41,969 nt of DNA, taken from positions 1 through 41,969 of the forward strand of contig CANCXL010000001.1 in the NCBI GenBank assembly GCA_947381905.1, in the 5' to 3' direction. Both the position numbers and the translations under genes were made by a program. Positions 16,385 to 24,351 of this stretch are shown here, piece by piece. Each line of letters opens with the position of its first letter. The first letter of the stretch is position 1. The DNA is from an uncultured Clostridiaceae bacterium (GTDB taxonomy: Bacteria > Bacillota > Clostridia > TANB77 > CAG-465). The notes beneath the pieces were generated by a model that saw nothing but the letters and a program-made list of their open reading frames with translations, was not told where the DNA came from and searched no databases.

Positions 16385-18063
16385 ATGAGATAGATTTTTT
16401 ACCAGATGTTTTAGAAGATTTAAATTTTAAATATATAAAAGTGGATAATAAATATATAACAAATCTATGTATTAAGACACTTCCAGAGACAATATATTTT
16501 AGTGATATATTTAAGATTTTACCATATAATTTTCAGTACGACTTCTCTATATTTGTTAATAAAATAGATGCAATTAAGGCAATTAATGATATTACATATA
16601 ATATAGGTTCAACTATATCAGATCTTAAAACTATAAGTCAAAATTCAAGGGATATAGATATAATAGATAGAACCAAGGAAGAGACTTTAGAACTAAGAAA
16701 GAAGATACAAACGGAAAATCAGGAAGTATATTATTTAAATTTAATCATAACATTTTATTCATACAATTTTAACGAATTAGTTAAATTTTTATCAGAATTT
16801 AAGTCAAAATTATATTCAAAAGGAATTTTATCAGAAATTACAAATTTTAGGCATAAAGATGCATATTTATCAAATCTTCCAATTTATTTAAAAAAACCAA
16901 AACTATTAAAAGATATTGTAATAACAACTGATGCATTATCTAATTTATTCCCATTTTTCAAAAATAACGTCATGGATATAAATGGAATAATTATTGGAAA
17001 AAATAATCAAAATCAAATATGTAAATTAGATATTTGGGATAAAAAATATGAAAATTCTAATATGTGCATTTTTGGAAGTAGCGGTAGCGGAAAATCTTTT
17101 TTTACTAAATTGTTTTGTATAAGAAATTATATTCAAGGAACATGCCAAATTATATTAGATATCGAAGAAGAATATATATCTATGTGTAAGTCTTTACGTG
17201 GACAAGTAATGTTTGATAATTCATATTATAATATCATGCAGATAACATATAGCGATTTAGAGAAACAAAATTATTTAAAAGAAAAAGTAAATAAAATTGT
17301 TTCTTTTCTATCTATATTTAGAAATATAGATAAAGATTATTTTTATAATAAAATAATGTCTTTATATAATTTATATGAAATAACTAATGAGAGAAATTCT
17401 GTTTTAATTTCAAATATAGGAGATAAAGTTATTTTAGATGAAGTGATAAGAGATAAAAAAGACTTTCCGTCACTTACTAATTTACTTTCATATATAGATG
17501 ATGAAAAACAATATACAATACTTAGTGATTTAATAGATAATGAGCTTAAATATTTATCTCAAAGTACTACTATAATTGAAAATAGTAATTTATACGTAAT
17601 TAATACAAAAAATATTATAATGTATCCAAAATTGTTACAATATATTTTAAAGAATATAGTAAATCAAAAGCAAAAACATAACACATTAGTTATTATTGAT
17701 GAAGTGTGGAAGTATGCTAAAATAGAAGATATTTTAGATGAGATATTTAGCCTATACAAAACAATTAGAAAAAGGAATGCAGCTATTATGTGTATTACAC
17801 AAGATGTAAATGATTTTTTTGAATATAAAAATGGTTTTTATGCAAATAGCATATTAAATAATTGCAACTTTAAAGTTTTCTTTAAACTTACATATAAAGA
17901 AAGTAATATGTATATAAAGTTTCCTCAAAAAGTGAATTTAAAGTTGTTAGATAAAGGTGAAGGAGTACTTTGTATAAATGAAAATTATTTAAAGTTTAAA
18001 GTGGAGATAAATGCATTTGAAAGAGAGATTATAAATGAAAATGATTCTTGCAATAAAAAATAA
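16381..18063 (+). CDS. VirB4/TraC-like ATPase
   Basis: About 560 residues. Walker A is FGSSGSGKSFF near residue 235 and Walker B is TLVIIDEVWKYA near 440; the later LNNCNFKVFFKL segment is usual in VirB4. Such ATPases power type IV secretion or related translocation. The frame is open and coding-like upstream of GTG 16441 (DEIDFLPDVLEDLNFKYIKV), so the true start is earlier. The only well-placed codon is ATA 16381, 7 bases after AAGGAGG, in the overlap with the previous stop; the ATG at 16385 is out of frame and stops after two codons. No relaxase, VirD4, VirB6 or pilin gene is next to it. Confidence 0.8.
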   Translation: MDEIDFLPDVLEDLNFKYIKVDNKYITNLCIKTLPETIYFSDIFKILPYNFQYDFSIFVNKIDAIKAINDITYNIGSTISDLKTISQNSRDIDIIDRTKEETLELRKKIQTENQEVYYLNLIITFYSYNFNELVKFLSEFKSKLYSKGILSEITNFRHKDAYLSNLPIYLKKPKLLKDIVITTDALSNLFPFFKNNVMDINGIIIGKNNQNQICKLDIWDKKYENSNMCIFGSSGSGKSFFTKLFCIRNYIQGTCQIILDIEEEYISMCKSLRGQVMFDNSYYNIMQITYSDLEKQNYLKEKVNKIVSFLSIFRNIDKDYFYNKIMSLYNLYEITNERNSVLISNIGDKVILDEVIRDKKDFPSLTNLLSYIDDEKQYTILSDLIDNELKYLSQSTTIIENSNLYVINTKNIIMYPKLLQYILKNIVNQKQKHNTLVIIDEVWKYAKIEDILDEIFSLYKTIRKRNAAIMCITQDVNDFFEYKNGFYANSILNNCNFKVFFKLTYKESNMYIKFPQKVNLKLLDKGEGVLCINENYLKFKVEINAFEREIINENDSCNKK

Positions 18064-19141
18064 TAATCTTGAAGAAAAGATAATTAATAAATATTATTCA
18101 AAATATGAAATATATATAGCATCAAATAAAACTATGATTAAAAAGTTACTTTGCAGTAATTGTATTCTAATAATTAGAGATGAAGTTATAAATATTAATG
18201 AAATAGAACGTTTTATTATATCAATTAAAGAAAAATATAATAAAATCCAAATTATAATAATTGTAAAAAAATTAAATCAAGAATTAAAGGAATTTTTGTT
18301 TTCTAAAGAAGTATTTAATATTATTGAAGGAACAAGTTTTTCTTTTAATTGTCTTGCTGAAATGATAGACAAGCCTAAAATGGTTGTATACAAAGATAAA
18401 AAAACAAACGAAAATAGTAATGTTGTAATAGTTACAGGTGGATTTTCCACTGGTAAGTCTACAATTTCTAGGCTTCTTGCAATGTATATTGCAAGAGACA
18501 GTAAAGTACTATTAATAGATATGAATTATACGCATCCAACAATTGATTTATATGTTAATTCTGGTAGAAATTATGCTATTGAAGAGTTGGTAAATGATAT
18601 TGAGCAAAATGATTATATAGATATAAATAAATATATAACAAACGATGAGAGGATAATTAATCTTAAATATATTTTAAATAAAGGAAATACATGTATTCCA
18701 AGGGATAATATTATAATAAAAATTATAGAGATTGCTAAAAAATATTTTGAATACGTAATAATAGATACATCTTCTTTTATGATTACTAAAGTATATAATA
18801 TATCTCAAAAAAATAATTATAATTTAATACATATTATAGAACCAAATATACGTGGAATAAAAAACTATATGGAGGATATAAAATATATAGATAAAACATA
18901 TATACAAAGTTCAATTATTATTTTAAATAAGTATATAAATTTATTAAAAATAAATAGGTTTGAAAAAAGATACAAATTTAGGAATAGTATACCTTTAAAG
19001 TTATCGTTTATTTTAATATATACAAATAAACTGAGCCTATTTATATTTTATGCTAGTATAAGAAAAATTGTTAAGAAAATAAAAGCTAAGGATAAAAAGA
19101 ATTTTATTAATTTTAATAACAGGAGGAATAAACATGAATAA
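18035..19141 (+). CDS. MinD/TadZ-like P-loop ATPase
   Basis: A 368-residue protein. Residues 1-110 look like a receiver-like alpha/beta domain (ILAIKNNN, CILIIRDEVI, IQIIIIVKK, VFNIIEGTSF). The ATPase domain begins at VVIVTGGFSTGKSTISRLLAMYI near 130 and continues KVLLIDMNYTHPTIDLY and YVIIDTSSF, the layout of MinD/ParA proteins; the signature lysine before the loop is replaced, so it is a divergent member. Receiver-like plus ParA-like is the architecture of TadZ/CpaE, which places secretion machines at the cell pole. The C terminus is hydrophobic then strongly basic, possibly membrane-binding. It overlaps the VirB4-like gene by 29 bases. Confidence 0.75.
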   Translation: MKMILAIKNNNLEEKIINKYYSKYEIYIASNKTMIKKLLCSNCILIIRDEVININEIERFIISIKEKYNKIQIIIIVKKLNQELKEFLFSKEVFNIIEGTSFSFNCLAEMIDKPKMVVYKDKKTNENSNVVIVTGGFSTGKSTISRLLAMYIARDSKVLLIDMNYTHPTIDLYVNSGRNYAIEELVNDIEQNDYIDINKYITNDERIINLKYILNKGNTCIPRDNIIIKIIEIAKKYFEYVIIDTSSFMITKVYNISQKNNYNLIHIIEPNIRGIKNYMEDIKYIDKTYIQSSIIILNKYINLLKINRFEKRYKFRNSIPLKLSFILIYTNKLSLFIFYASIRKIVKKIKAKDKKNFINFNNRRNKHE

Positions 19142-19820
19142 CGAAATAGTAGAAAAAAACAAGAAAGAAATAATTCAAATTATTGAAAATACAATAGATA
19201 AAGGAGCAAACTATATTATACGCTCTATGCCAGTAAATAAGCATATTAAAGAGATTCTAGTTAATATTAAACAAGTATTAAAAGATGGAGATTTTTCAAG
19301 TGTAATTAAAGTTGCACTAGTAAGCAGTATTAACGAAGCAAAAGGATATTTAAATGACAAAAATAATGATTTAAATAATATAGAAAATATGGTTAATATG
19401 GCATTTGATGGAGGTATCACATCATCAATAAATATTGGCATAGATATGATAGAAAATACTAAAAAATATGGACATCTTTTTTATAATTATATTGAAGACT
19501 TTTTTGTTAATTTAAAAGGTTTCATTGCTAGTAAAGAATTTAAAAATAAAGTGTATTGTGGTGTGTCTAAATGTTTAAATAAAGTGGATAACTTTAAAAA
19601 AATATGTAGTGATTGGTATAGTGCATATGACGATTTTAATATTGATTCAATAAAAGAAATTGCTACTAAACTTAATAAAATGAAAGGTAAAGTATCATTT
19701 GATACAAGCTGTATGAATGAGAACTCAATAATTCAAAATGTTACAGAACTAGTATCAAGAAATAAAAAGAAGCTTACAAGTACTCAATTTGCTATATGCA
19801 CAGAAGTAGAAAAAATATAA
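19134..19820 (+). CDS. Unknown 228-aa protein, last gene of the VirB4-like operon
   Basis: A largely helical, hydrophilic protein that I do not recognise. The first 20 residues are very charged, then comes a segment around IIRSMPVNKHIKEIL and a mildly hydrophobic part (MAFDGGITSSINIGIDMIENTKKYG) that may be buried rather than membrane-spanning. There is no signal peptide. AGGAGG lies 7 bases before the ATG, which overlaps the stop of the ATPase gene by 8 bases, so it belongs to the operon. Its role is unknown; by position it is a candidate structural or regulatory partner of the two ATPases. Confidence 0.7.
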   Translation: MNNEIVEKNKKEIIQIIENTIDKGANYIIRSMPVNKHIKEILVNIKQVLKDGDFSSVIKVALVSSINEAKGYLNDKNNDLNNIENMVNMAFDGGITSSINIGIDMIENTKKYGHLFYNYIEDFFVNLKGFIASKEFKNKVYCGVSKCLNKVDNFKKICSDWYSAYDDFNIDSIKEIATKLNKMKGKVSFDTSCMNENSIIQNVTELVSRNKKKLTSTQFAICTEVEKI

Positions 19821-19879
19821 TAATTCTATTTAAAAAATAGGATAGATGTAGTATAATAATTGCAGAAAGGGTGATTATA

Positions 19880-20218
19880 ATGAATTTTTATGATAATATA
19901 AACAATTTAGTTTCTTCTTTTAAAAAGACAGAAGAATATACTGAATATTTAAAATTAAAAGAATCTTTAAAATCAAATTCTGACACATATAATATGCTAA
20001 AAGATTTTAAAGATAAACAGAATGAAATGCAAATTGCATATATTAATGGACAAGAGGTAACTAAAGAAAAACAAGAGGAAATGGAAAATTTATATTCTAT
20101 TATTATTCAAAATGAAGAATGCAGAAAAATATTAGAATGTGAAATGAAAATAAATATAATACTTGCAGATCTTCAAAAAGCAATGGGTGAAGCAATAGAA
20201 GAATTAATAAAGTTTTAG
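19880..20218 (+). CDS. YlbF-family protein
   Basis: A 112-residue all-helical protein. Residues 1-60 (FYDNINNLVSSFKKTEEYTEYLKLKESL) and the later LADLQKAMGEAIEEL tail follow the YlbF/YmcA family, in which helical proteins associate with YaaT and RNase Y in Bacillus and affect mRNA maturation, competence, biofilm formation and sporulation. ATG 19880 was preferred to the in-frame GTG at 19871, which sits too close to AAAGG. A TATAAT box at 19852 suggests separate transcription from the VirB4-like operon. It is followed after 9 bases by a 51-aa gene. Confidence 0.82.
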   Translation: MNFYDNINNLVSSFKKTEEYTEYLKLKESLKSNSDTYNMLKDFKDKQNEMQIAYINGQEVTKEKQEEMENLYSIIIQNEECRKILECEMKINIILADLQKAMGEAIEELIKF

Positions 20219-20227
20219 GAGAGCAGT

Positions 20228-20383
20228 ATGTGGGTAAAAGATGTAAGAAACTATGAAGTAGAAATATATGAAGGTGAAGAACTATTATATTCTGGAAATG
20301 TAAATGATGCCCCAGATGAACTAAAAGAAAGAGAGACTAAAACAATGAATTTGGAACATAAAAAAATATTAATATATATATAA
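20228..20383 (+). CDS. Small unknown protein (51 aa) co-transcribed with the YlbF-family gene
   Basis: A short ORF opening with MWVKDVRNYEVEIYEGEELL, acidic, with a likely beta-hairpin (EVEIYEGEELLYSGNV). TAGGAG overlaps the previous stop codon and lies about 5 bases before the ATG, which supports translation. I have the impression that similar small acidic proteins occur in other Clostridia, but I cannot name a family. Confidence 0.55.
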   Translation: MWVKDVRNYEVEIYEGEELLYSGNVNDAPDELKERETKTMNLEHKKILIYI

Positions 20384-20429
20384 TATATATTATGAAATTA
20401 ATTTATGTAAAATAATTATTGCTATAGTA

Positions 20430-20458
20430 TTGTAAAAAAAGCAAAAATATGGTATAAT
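20430..20458 (+). promoter_or_regulatory. Promoter running straight into a hairpin
   Basis: TTGTAA, 17 bases and TATAAT. The expected transcription start (about 20465) lies inside the left arm of the hairpin described next. Confidence 0.6.
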
Positions 20459-20459
20459 A

Positions 20460-20504
20460 AAATCCAGTGGAAATGTAAAAAATATTTCTATTGGATTTTT
20501 TTTT
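20460..20504 (+). terminator. Terminator or attenuator before the nucleotidyltransferase gene
   Basis: A 15-bp stem (20460-20474 with 20484-20498, two G-T pairs) with a 9-base loop, followed by T residues. It could end the ylbF-like unit or attenuate the promoter it overlaps. Confidence 0.7.
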
Positions 20505-20525
20505 AGTAAAAATGGAGTATAAAAT

Positions 20526-21299
20526 ATGAATTATAGAGAAGCTTTAAACAAATTTATTGATGAAATGAATTATTTAAAAAATGATGAAGTTGAAGGAATT
20601 ATTTTTTATGGAAGCTTTCATACAGATACATACAATGAATTTTCAGATATAGATTTAATGGTACTTTTTGATGATGATTCGTATGCAAATCAGATAAAGG
20701 GATTTAAAACTGTAAATGGTATACAAGTCGAATATTTCGAAAGAACTATATCAAAAATATATGAAAGAGCAAATTCAGATTACATGAAATGTGAGGATTC
20801 ACTTTTATCTATAGTTGGATTTGGAGAAGTAATCTTTGATAGAAATGGAAAAGTTAAGGATTTAATAGATTATGTTAAAGGGAAATATAGTAGGCCTTTA
20901 CCAGGATATACTAGACATGAAGCAATATATCAAATAGCATCTATTAGAAAAGCAGTCCTTGCTACAGAAGAACTAAGAGTACAAAATGATCCATATTTTG
21001 AAAATTACTATTTTTTAACAATAGAGAGAATAAGAGATTTTTATCACAAGTTAAAAGGCTTTTCAAATTTATCTCAGACTAAAATATATAAATTATATAC
21101 AAATGAAAAGCTACAACAGGCACAACATAAAAAAGTTCCAGAGCAAGAATTTATTAATTTATTTATCAAAGCTATTGAAGAAGGAACTTCAAAAGAAGAG
21201 AAAGTTAAAAGAGTGAATGAATTTTTTAATTATACGATAAGAGAATTTAAGATAAACTTTGATGATTTGAGGATTGATTTAGGTAGAAAAAGGTATTAA
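20526..21299 (+). CDS. Nucleotidyltransferase-domain protein
   Basis: A 257-residue protein. The N-terminal domain has the polymerase-beta-type signature: GIIFYGSFHTDTYNEFSDIDLMVLF near residues 25-49, with the GS and DxD metal ligands, and a third acidic position probably in VEYFERTI. The rest is helical, like substrate-binding domains of aminoglycoside or nucleotide-adding enzymes. The substrate is unknown. It begins a three-gene run with radical SAM and Nudix genes (gaps of 27 and 10 bases), and the set resembles a small modification or biosynthetic pathway. Confidence 0.85.
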   Translation: MNYREALNKFIDEMNYLKNDEVEGIIFYGSFHTDTYNEFSDIDLMVLFDDDSYANQIKGFKTVNGIQVEYFERTISKIYERANSDYMKCEDSLLSIVGFGEVIFDRNGKVKDLIDYVKGKYSRPLPGYTRHEAIYQIASIRKAVLATEELRVQNDPYFENYYFLTIERIRDFYHKLKGFSNLSQTKIYKLYTNEKLQQAQHKKVPEQEFINLFIKAIEEGTSKEEKVKRVNEFFNYTIREFKINFDDLRIDLGRKRY

Positions 21300-21326
21300 A
21301 AAAAATTGAAAGTGAGGAAGAAGTAA

Positions 21327-22220
21327 ATGTTACAATTACCAAAAAATGAATTTAGAATTTCTATAACTTCTGGTTGCAATATGAAATGTGTTTATTGCCA
21401 CAATGAAGGAAATCATGTTATTAATCAATTAAGTAAAAATGATATTGAAGATTTAATTAAAAATTCATATGATTTAGGTTTAGAGCAGGTAAGAATAACA
21501 GGAGGAGAACCTTTAATTCATAAAGAGATTTTTGATATTTGTCAAATGCTTGCTGAAAAGTATCATTTAAAAGTTGGAATCAATACTAATATAATAGAAA
21601 TTGAAAAACTTATGTATATGATTAATAAAGGATGGATATATAGGGTTGTAGTAGGATTAGATTATTTTGATGCACCAATTTCTAAGCAATCTCCTGTAGG
21701 CATTAGTTCAAAACAAGCTTTGGAAAATATATTAAGAGTAAAAGAATCAGGAGTTAATGTTACTATATCAACAGTTTATAATGGAGATTATGATAATTTA
21801 TATAAATTAGTAAATTGGGCTCATGAAAATAAAATTAGAATTAAAATTCTTGAAGAAGTAAAAAACGAAGTGGCTGATTGTCCTGATCCAAATTATCTTA
21901 AAATGAAAGAAAGAATTTTATCTGATTTTAATTTATCAACAAGATATGATGATAACTTTAAAGAATGGCATGGTATGGATGGAGATTTTACAGCTGTAAC
22001 ATTCTTCCATTCTCATTGTAGAATAAGAGAATGTGATGTTTGTAAAAAAATGCATTTAAGAGTAACAAGTTGTGGTAGTTTAAAGCAATGTATACAGTCT
22101 GAAGAAGATGATATAGACTTTAGAAAAGGAAATATTAGAGAGAATATAATAAAAGCCTTGACACAACCAGTAAATTTTGATGTTAAGCCAGCAAGGTATG
22201 TAGATACATCTTTAATATAA
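21327..22220 (+). CDS. Radical SAM protein, MoaA-like
   Basis: A 297-residue enzyme. The cluster motif CNMKCVYC at about residues 17-24 has the CxxxCxxC pattern, followed by the SAM-binding RITGGEPLIH near residue 55. The C-terminal part has a further cysteine group (CRIRECDVC ... TSCGSLKQC, residues 225-255), as in MoaA-type enzymes with a second iron-sulphur cluster. MoaA itself acts on GTP in molybdopterin synthesis, but no other mo genes are nearby, so another substrate is more likely. AGTGAGGAAG lies before the start. It is co-transcribed with the flanking nucleotidyltransferase and Nudix genes. Confidence 0.85.
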   Translation: MLQLPKNEFRISITSGCNMKCVYCHNEGNHVINQLSKNDIEDLIKNSYDLGLEQVRITGGEPLIHKEIFDICQMLAEKYHLKVGINTNIIEIEKLMYMINKGWIYRVVVGLDYFDAPISKQSPVGISSKQALENILRVKESGVNVTISTVYNGDYDNLYKLVNWAHENKIRIKILEEVKNEVADCPDPNYLKMKERILSDFNLSTRYDDNFKEWHGMDGDFTAVTFFHSHCRIRECDVCKKMHLRVTSCGSLKQCIQSEEDDIDFRKGNIRENIIKALTQPVNFDVKPARYVDTSLI

Positions 22221-22230
22221 GGTAAGTGTA

Positions 22231-22716
22231 GTGAATAAAGATATTAGAATTAAATGTGAAGAAGGAAGTTTTAAATACAGAGTATCAGGAATATTAATTA
22301 GTAATAATAAAGTTTTAACTGTTCAAATGAATGATAATGGCTTTTATTGTTTGCCTGGTGGTCATGTAGAATTAATGGAAAAATCAAGTGATGCTATTAT
22401 TAGAGAATTTTATGAAGAAACAGGAATTCAAGCTAAAGTTGAAAAATTATTGTATGTTACTGAAAACTTTTTTGAGGGAAATTTAGGAAAATGTCACGAA
22501 TTAGGAATGTATTATTTACTATCTTGTAAAAATATTAATATAAAAGATTATACCACGATTGAACATGATAAGAATGGTGACATGAAATTAGAGTTTAAAT
22601 GGCTAGATATAAATAATCTAAATAACTTTAAACCTGAATTTATTAAGTCTGAAATTGTTAATATTAATGAAGAAATAAAACATTTTATTATACAAAATAA
22701 TATTGAAAAATCTTAA
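22231..22716 (+). CDS. Nudix hydrolase
   Basis: A 161-residue pyrophosphohydrolase. The Nudix box is complete: GHVELMEKSSDAIIREFYEE then TGI (residues about 47-69), with G-x5-E-x7-REFYEETGI. Such enzymes cleave nucleoside diphosphates linked to another moiety. The GTG start is preceded by AAGGTAAG. It ends the run with nucleotidyltransferase and radical SAM genes, and its stop codon sits in the terminator hairpin. The substrate cannot be inferred from the sequence. Confidence 0.9.
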   Translation: MNKDIRIKCEEGSFKYRVSGILISNNKVLTVQMNDNGFYCLPGGHVELMEKSSDAIIREFYEETGIQAKVEKLLYVTENFFEGNLGKCHELGMYYLLSCKNINIKDYTTIEHDKNGDMKLEFKWLDINNLNNFKPEFIKSEIVNINEEIKHFIIQNNIEKS

Positions 22717-22748
22717 AAATGAAAATTTTTAAGATTTTTTTGTTTTTT
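22706..22748 (+). terminator. Terminator after the Nudix gene
   Basis: A perfect 15-bp stem (22706-22720 with 22725-22739) with a GAAA tetraloop, then a T run. Confidence 0.9.
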
Positions 22749-22816
22749 TGTGACGTTTTCTAATATATATTAGCCTATATAAATAGATGAGGAGTTTAAG
22801 TTGTTTTGGAGGAGTT

Positions 22817-23533
22817 ATGAAAAAGAGAATTTGTATATTAGTTAGCATAGTGGTTATTATTAGTGTTATAGGAGCTATTAATGTAATTTGTTTTAAAAAT
22901 GTAAAAGAATATAATGTGAAAAGTTATATTACAGAAGACATTAGAAAAAATTGCAAAGATTTATATGCAGATTTGTGTTTAGCATATGAATATACTCCAG
23001 AAGTTGTAACAAGCTATGCAGATAATATTGTTCTTGCAACCGTAATATCTATAGACAGTATGAATCCAGATGAAGGTCTTTTTGGAACCACTAATGGAAA
23101 GATATTGATACAACAAAATCTAAAAGGAAATTTACAAGAAGGACAAGTCGTTCAGTACTTAAAAAATGGTGGAGTGATGAAAATGGAAGATTGGGAAAAA
23201 AATCAGCCACAAGCTTCTATTGATAAAAGAAACTATTTAAGACAACAAAGTAATGCTAAAGAGTCTGATGGATATATAAATATTTGTTTATCAGATGATA
23301 TAGAAATACATGAAGGATATACATACTTAATTAATTTAAAAAAATTAGATGATAGATATGAAATAGTAGGCCTTGGTCAAGGTTTAAGAGAAGTCAATAT
23401 AAATTATACAAGTAGAGTCTCTTGCAATGTATTAGATACTAATACGTTAAAAATTAAGAATAACAAAACAAATGAATTTGAATCATTACAATTATATATT
23501 AATACGTATATTAATAATAATGAAAAGGAATAA
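22817..23533 (+). CDS. Unknown membrane-anchored or secreted protein
   Basis: A 238-residue protein with an N-terminal hydrophobic segment (ILVSIVVIISVIGAINVICF, after a KKR start) that is a signal anchor or signal peptide; no lipobox is clear. The rest has strand-rich stretches (IVLATVISIDSM, GKILIQQNLKGNL, YTYLINLKKL), which suggests an extracytoplasmic beta-rich domain. The start at 22817 follows GGAGGAG; the ORF extends to 22787 but that start has no ribosome binding site. I do not recognise the family. It is followed by a terminator and then by an ECF sigma factor operon. Confidence 0.7.
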   Translation: MKKRICILVSIVVIISVIGAINVICFKNVKEYNVKSYITEDIRKNCKDLYADLCLAYEYTPEVVTSYADNIVLATVISIDSMNPDEGLFGTTNGKILIQQNLKGNLQEGQVVQYLKNGGVMKMEDWEKNQPQASIDKRNYLRQQSNAKESDGYINICLSDDIEIHEGYTYLINLKKLDDRYEIVGLGQGLREVNINYTSRVSCNVLDTNTLKIKNNKTNEFESLQLYINTYINNNEKE

Positions 23534-23540
23534 GTTATTT

Positions 23541-23572
23541 GTGAGACTTAGTATACTAAGTCTCACTTTTTA
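23541..23572 (+). terminator. Terminator: 26-bp perfect palindrome
   Basis: Bases 23541-23566 form a perfect palindrome (13 bp per arm, centred at TA|TA) followed by TTTTT, 7 bases after the stop codon. Confidence 0.8.
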
Positions 23573-23613
23573 TGTTATAATAGTTATTATAATATAAAAA
23601 AGAGGATGCATAT

Positions 23614-24126
23614 ATGGAAGAGGAATGGGTAAAGAAAGCTAAAAAAGGGGATAAACTGGCTTTTGAGAAGTTAATTGAATTTTATATGAAAGACATGTAT
23701 ATGATTGCAAGATCTAAACTTAATAGTTATGCTGATGTAGAAGATGCAATTCAAGATACAATTTTAGAAATCTATACTGGGCTATGGATGTTAAGAGATA
23801 ACTCAAAATTTAGAGCATGGATGGCTAGATCGTTAGTAAATAACTGCAATGATATATTAAGACAAAATAAAAAATATGAATATTTAGATGATGAAGAAAG
23901 TATTGTTAGCACATATAATGATGGTATTGAAGATCATGAATTCTTTGACATGATTGAATTCTTAAAAGAAGAAGACAGAACTATTTTGATTATGAAGTAT
24001 TTTCAAGGCTATAAGTTTGTTGAAATTAGCAAAATATTGAAATTAAAAGAAAGTACTGTAAGAATGAGGGCATTAAGAGTAAAAGAGAAAATTAAACAAA
24101 GATTAGGAGAAGATGAAATTGGGTAG
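23614..24126 (+). CDS. ECF-type RNA polymerase sigma factor
   Basis: A 170-residue sigma-70-family factor with only regions 2 and 4: region 2 is LAFEKLIEFYMKDMYMIARSK through AIQDTILEIYTGLW to KFRAWMARSLVNNCNDILRQ, and region 4 is DRTILIMKYFQGYKFVEISKILKLKESTVRMR near the end. It recruits core polymerase to a stress or surface-related promoter set that cannot be inferred here. AAGAGG precedes the start. The next ORF overlaps it by 14 bases, the usual place for an anti-sigma factor. Confidence 0.92.
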   Translation: MEEEWVKKAKKGDKLAFEKLIEFYMKDMYMIARSKLNSYADVEDAIQDTILEIYTGLWMLRDNSKFRAWMARSLVNNCNDILRQNKKYEYLDDEESIVSTYNDGIEDHEFFDMIEFLKEEDRTILIMKYFQGYKFVEISKILKLKESTVRMRALRVKEKIKQRLGEDEIG

Positions 24127-24295
24127 TAAAATTAGTGAATTATATAATCAAGTTAAAGTACCAAAAAAATTATTTCATATAGATTTTGATTATTTGGATA
24201 ATAAATTAAAAGCACTAAAAACGATTGTATTTTTGTGTAGTGTATGTATATTCTCTACAATGATTTTGTGTATAATAACATATATTATGCGCTAA
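24113..24295 (+). CDS. Small membrane protein overlapping the ECF sigma gene, possible anti-sigma
   Basis: A 60-residue protein with a 37-residue polar N terminus (KISELYNQVKVPKKLFHIDF) and one C-terminal transmembrane segment (IVFLCSVCIFSTMILCIITYI). It lacks the HxxxCxxC zinc motif of ZAS anti-sigma factors and is very short for an anti-sigma domain. Position and a cytoplasmic-N, single-membrane layout nevertheless suit a membrane-tethered sigma binder. The ATG is 14 bases inside the sigma gene and has AGGAGA upstream, so translation is probably coupled. Confidence 0.7.
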   Translation: MKLGSKISELYNQVKVPKKLFHIDFDYLDNKLKALKTIVFLCSVCIFSTMILCIITYIMR

Positions 24296-24351
24296 AACTA
24301 TATGAATTATTTTAACATTTCATACATAGTATATACTAGGTGAAATGTATA

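Noticed and set aside
16381-16441. A frameshift in the VirB4-like gene start
   Set aside because: The ATG at 16385 is out of frame and stops after two codons, so one base gained or lost does not repair it. An ATA start with a perfect ribosome binding site explains the data better.
14696-19820. Integrative conjugative element
   Set aside because: Only a VirB4-like ATPase would support it. No relaxase, integrase, coupling protein, attachment-site repeats or base-composition change is visible.
24313-24351. SigE/SigG promoter before cwlD
   Set aside because: CATACATA resembles such a -10 box, but no -35 element stands at the right distance, so it is left uncalled.
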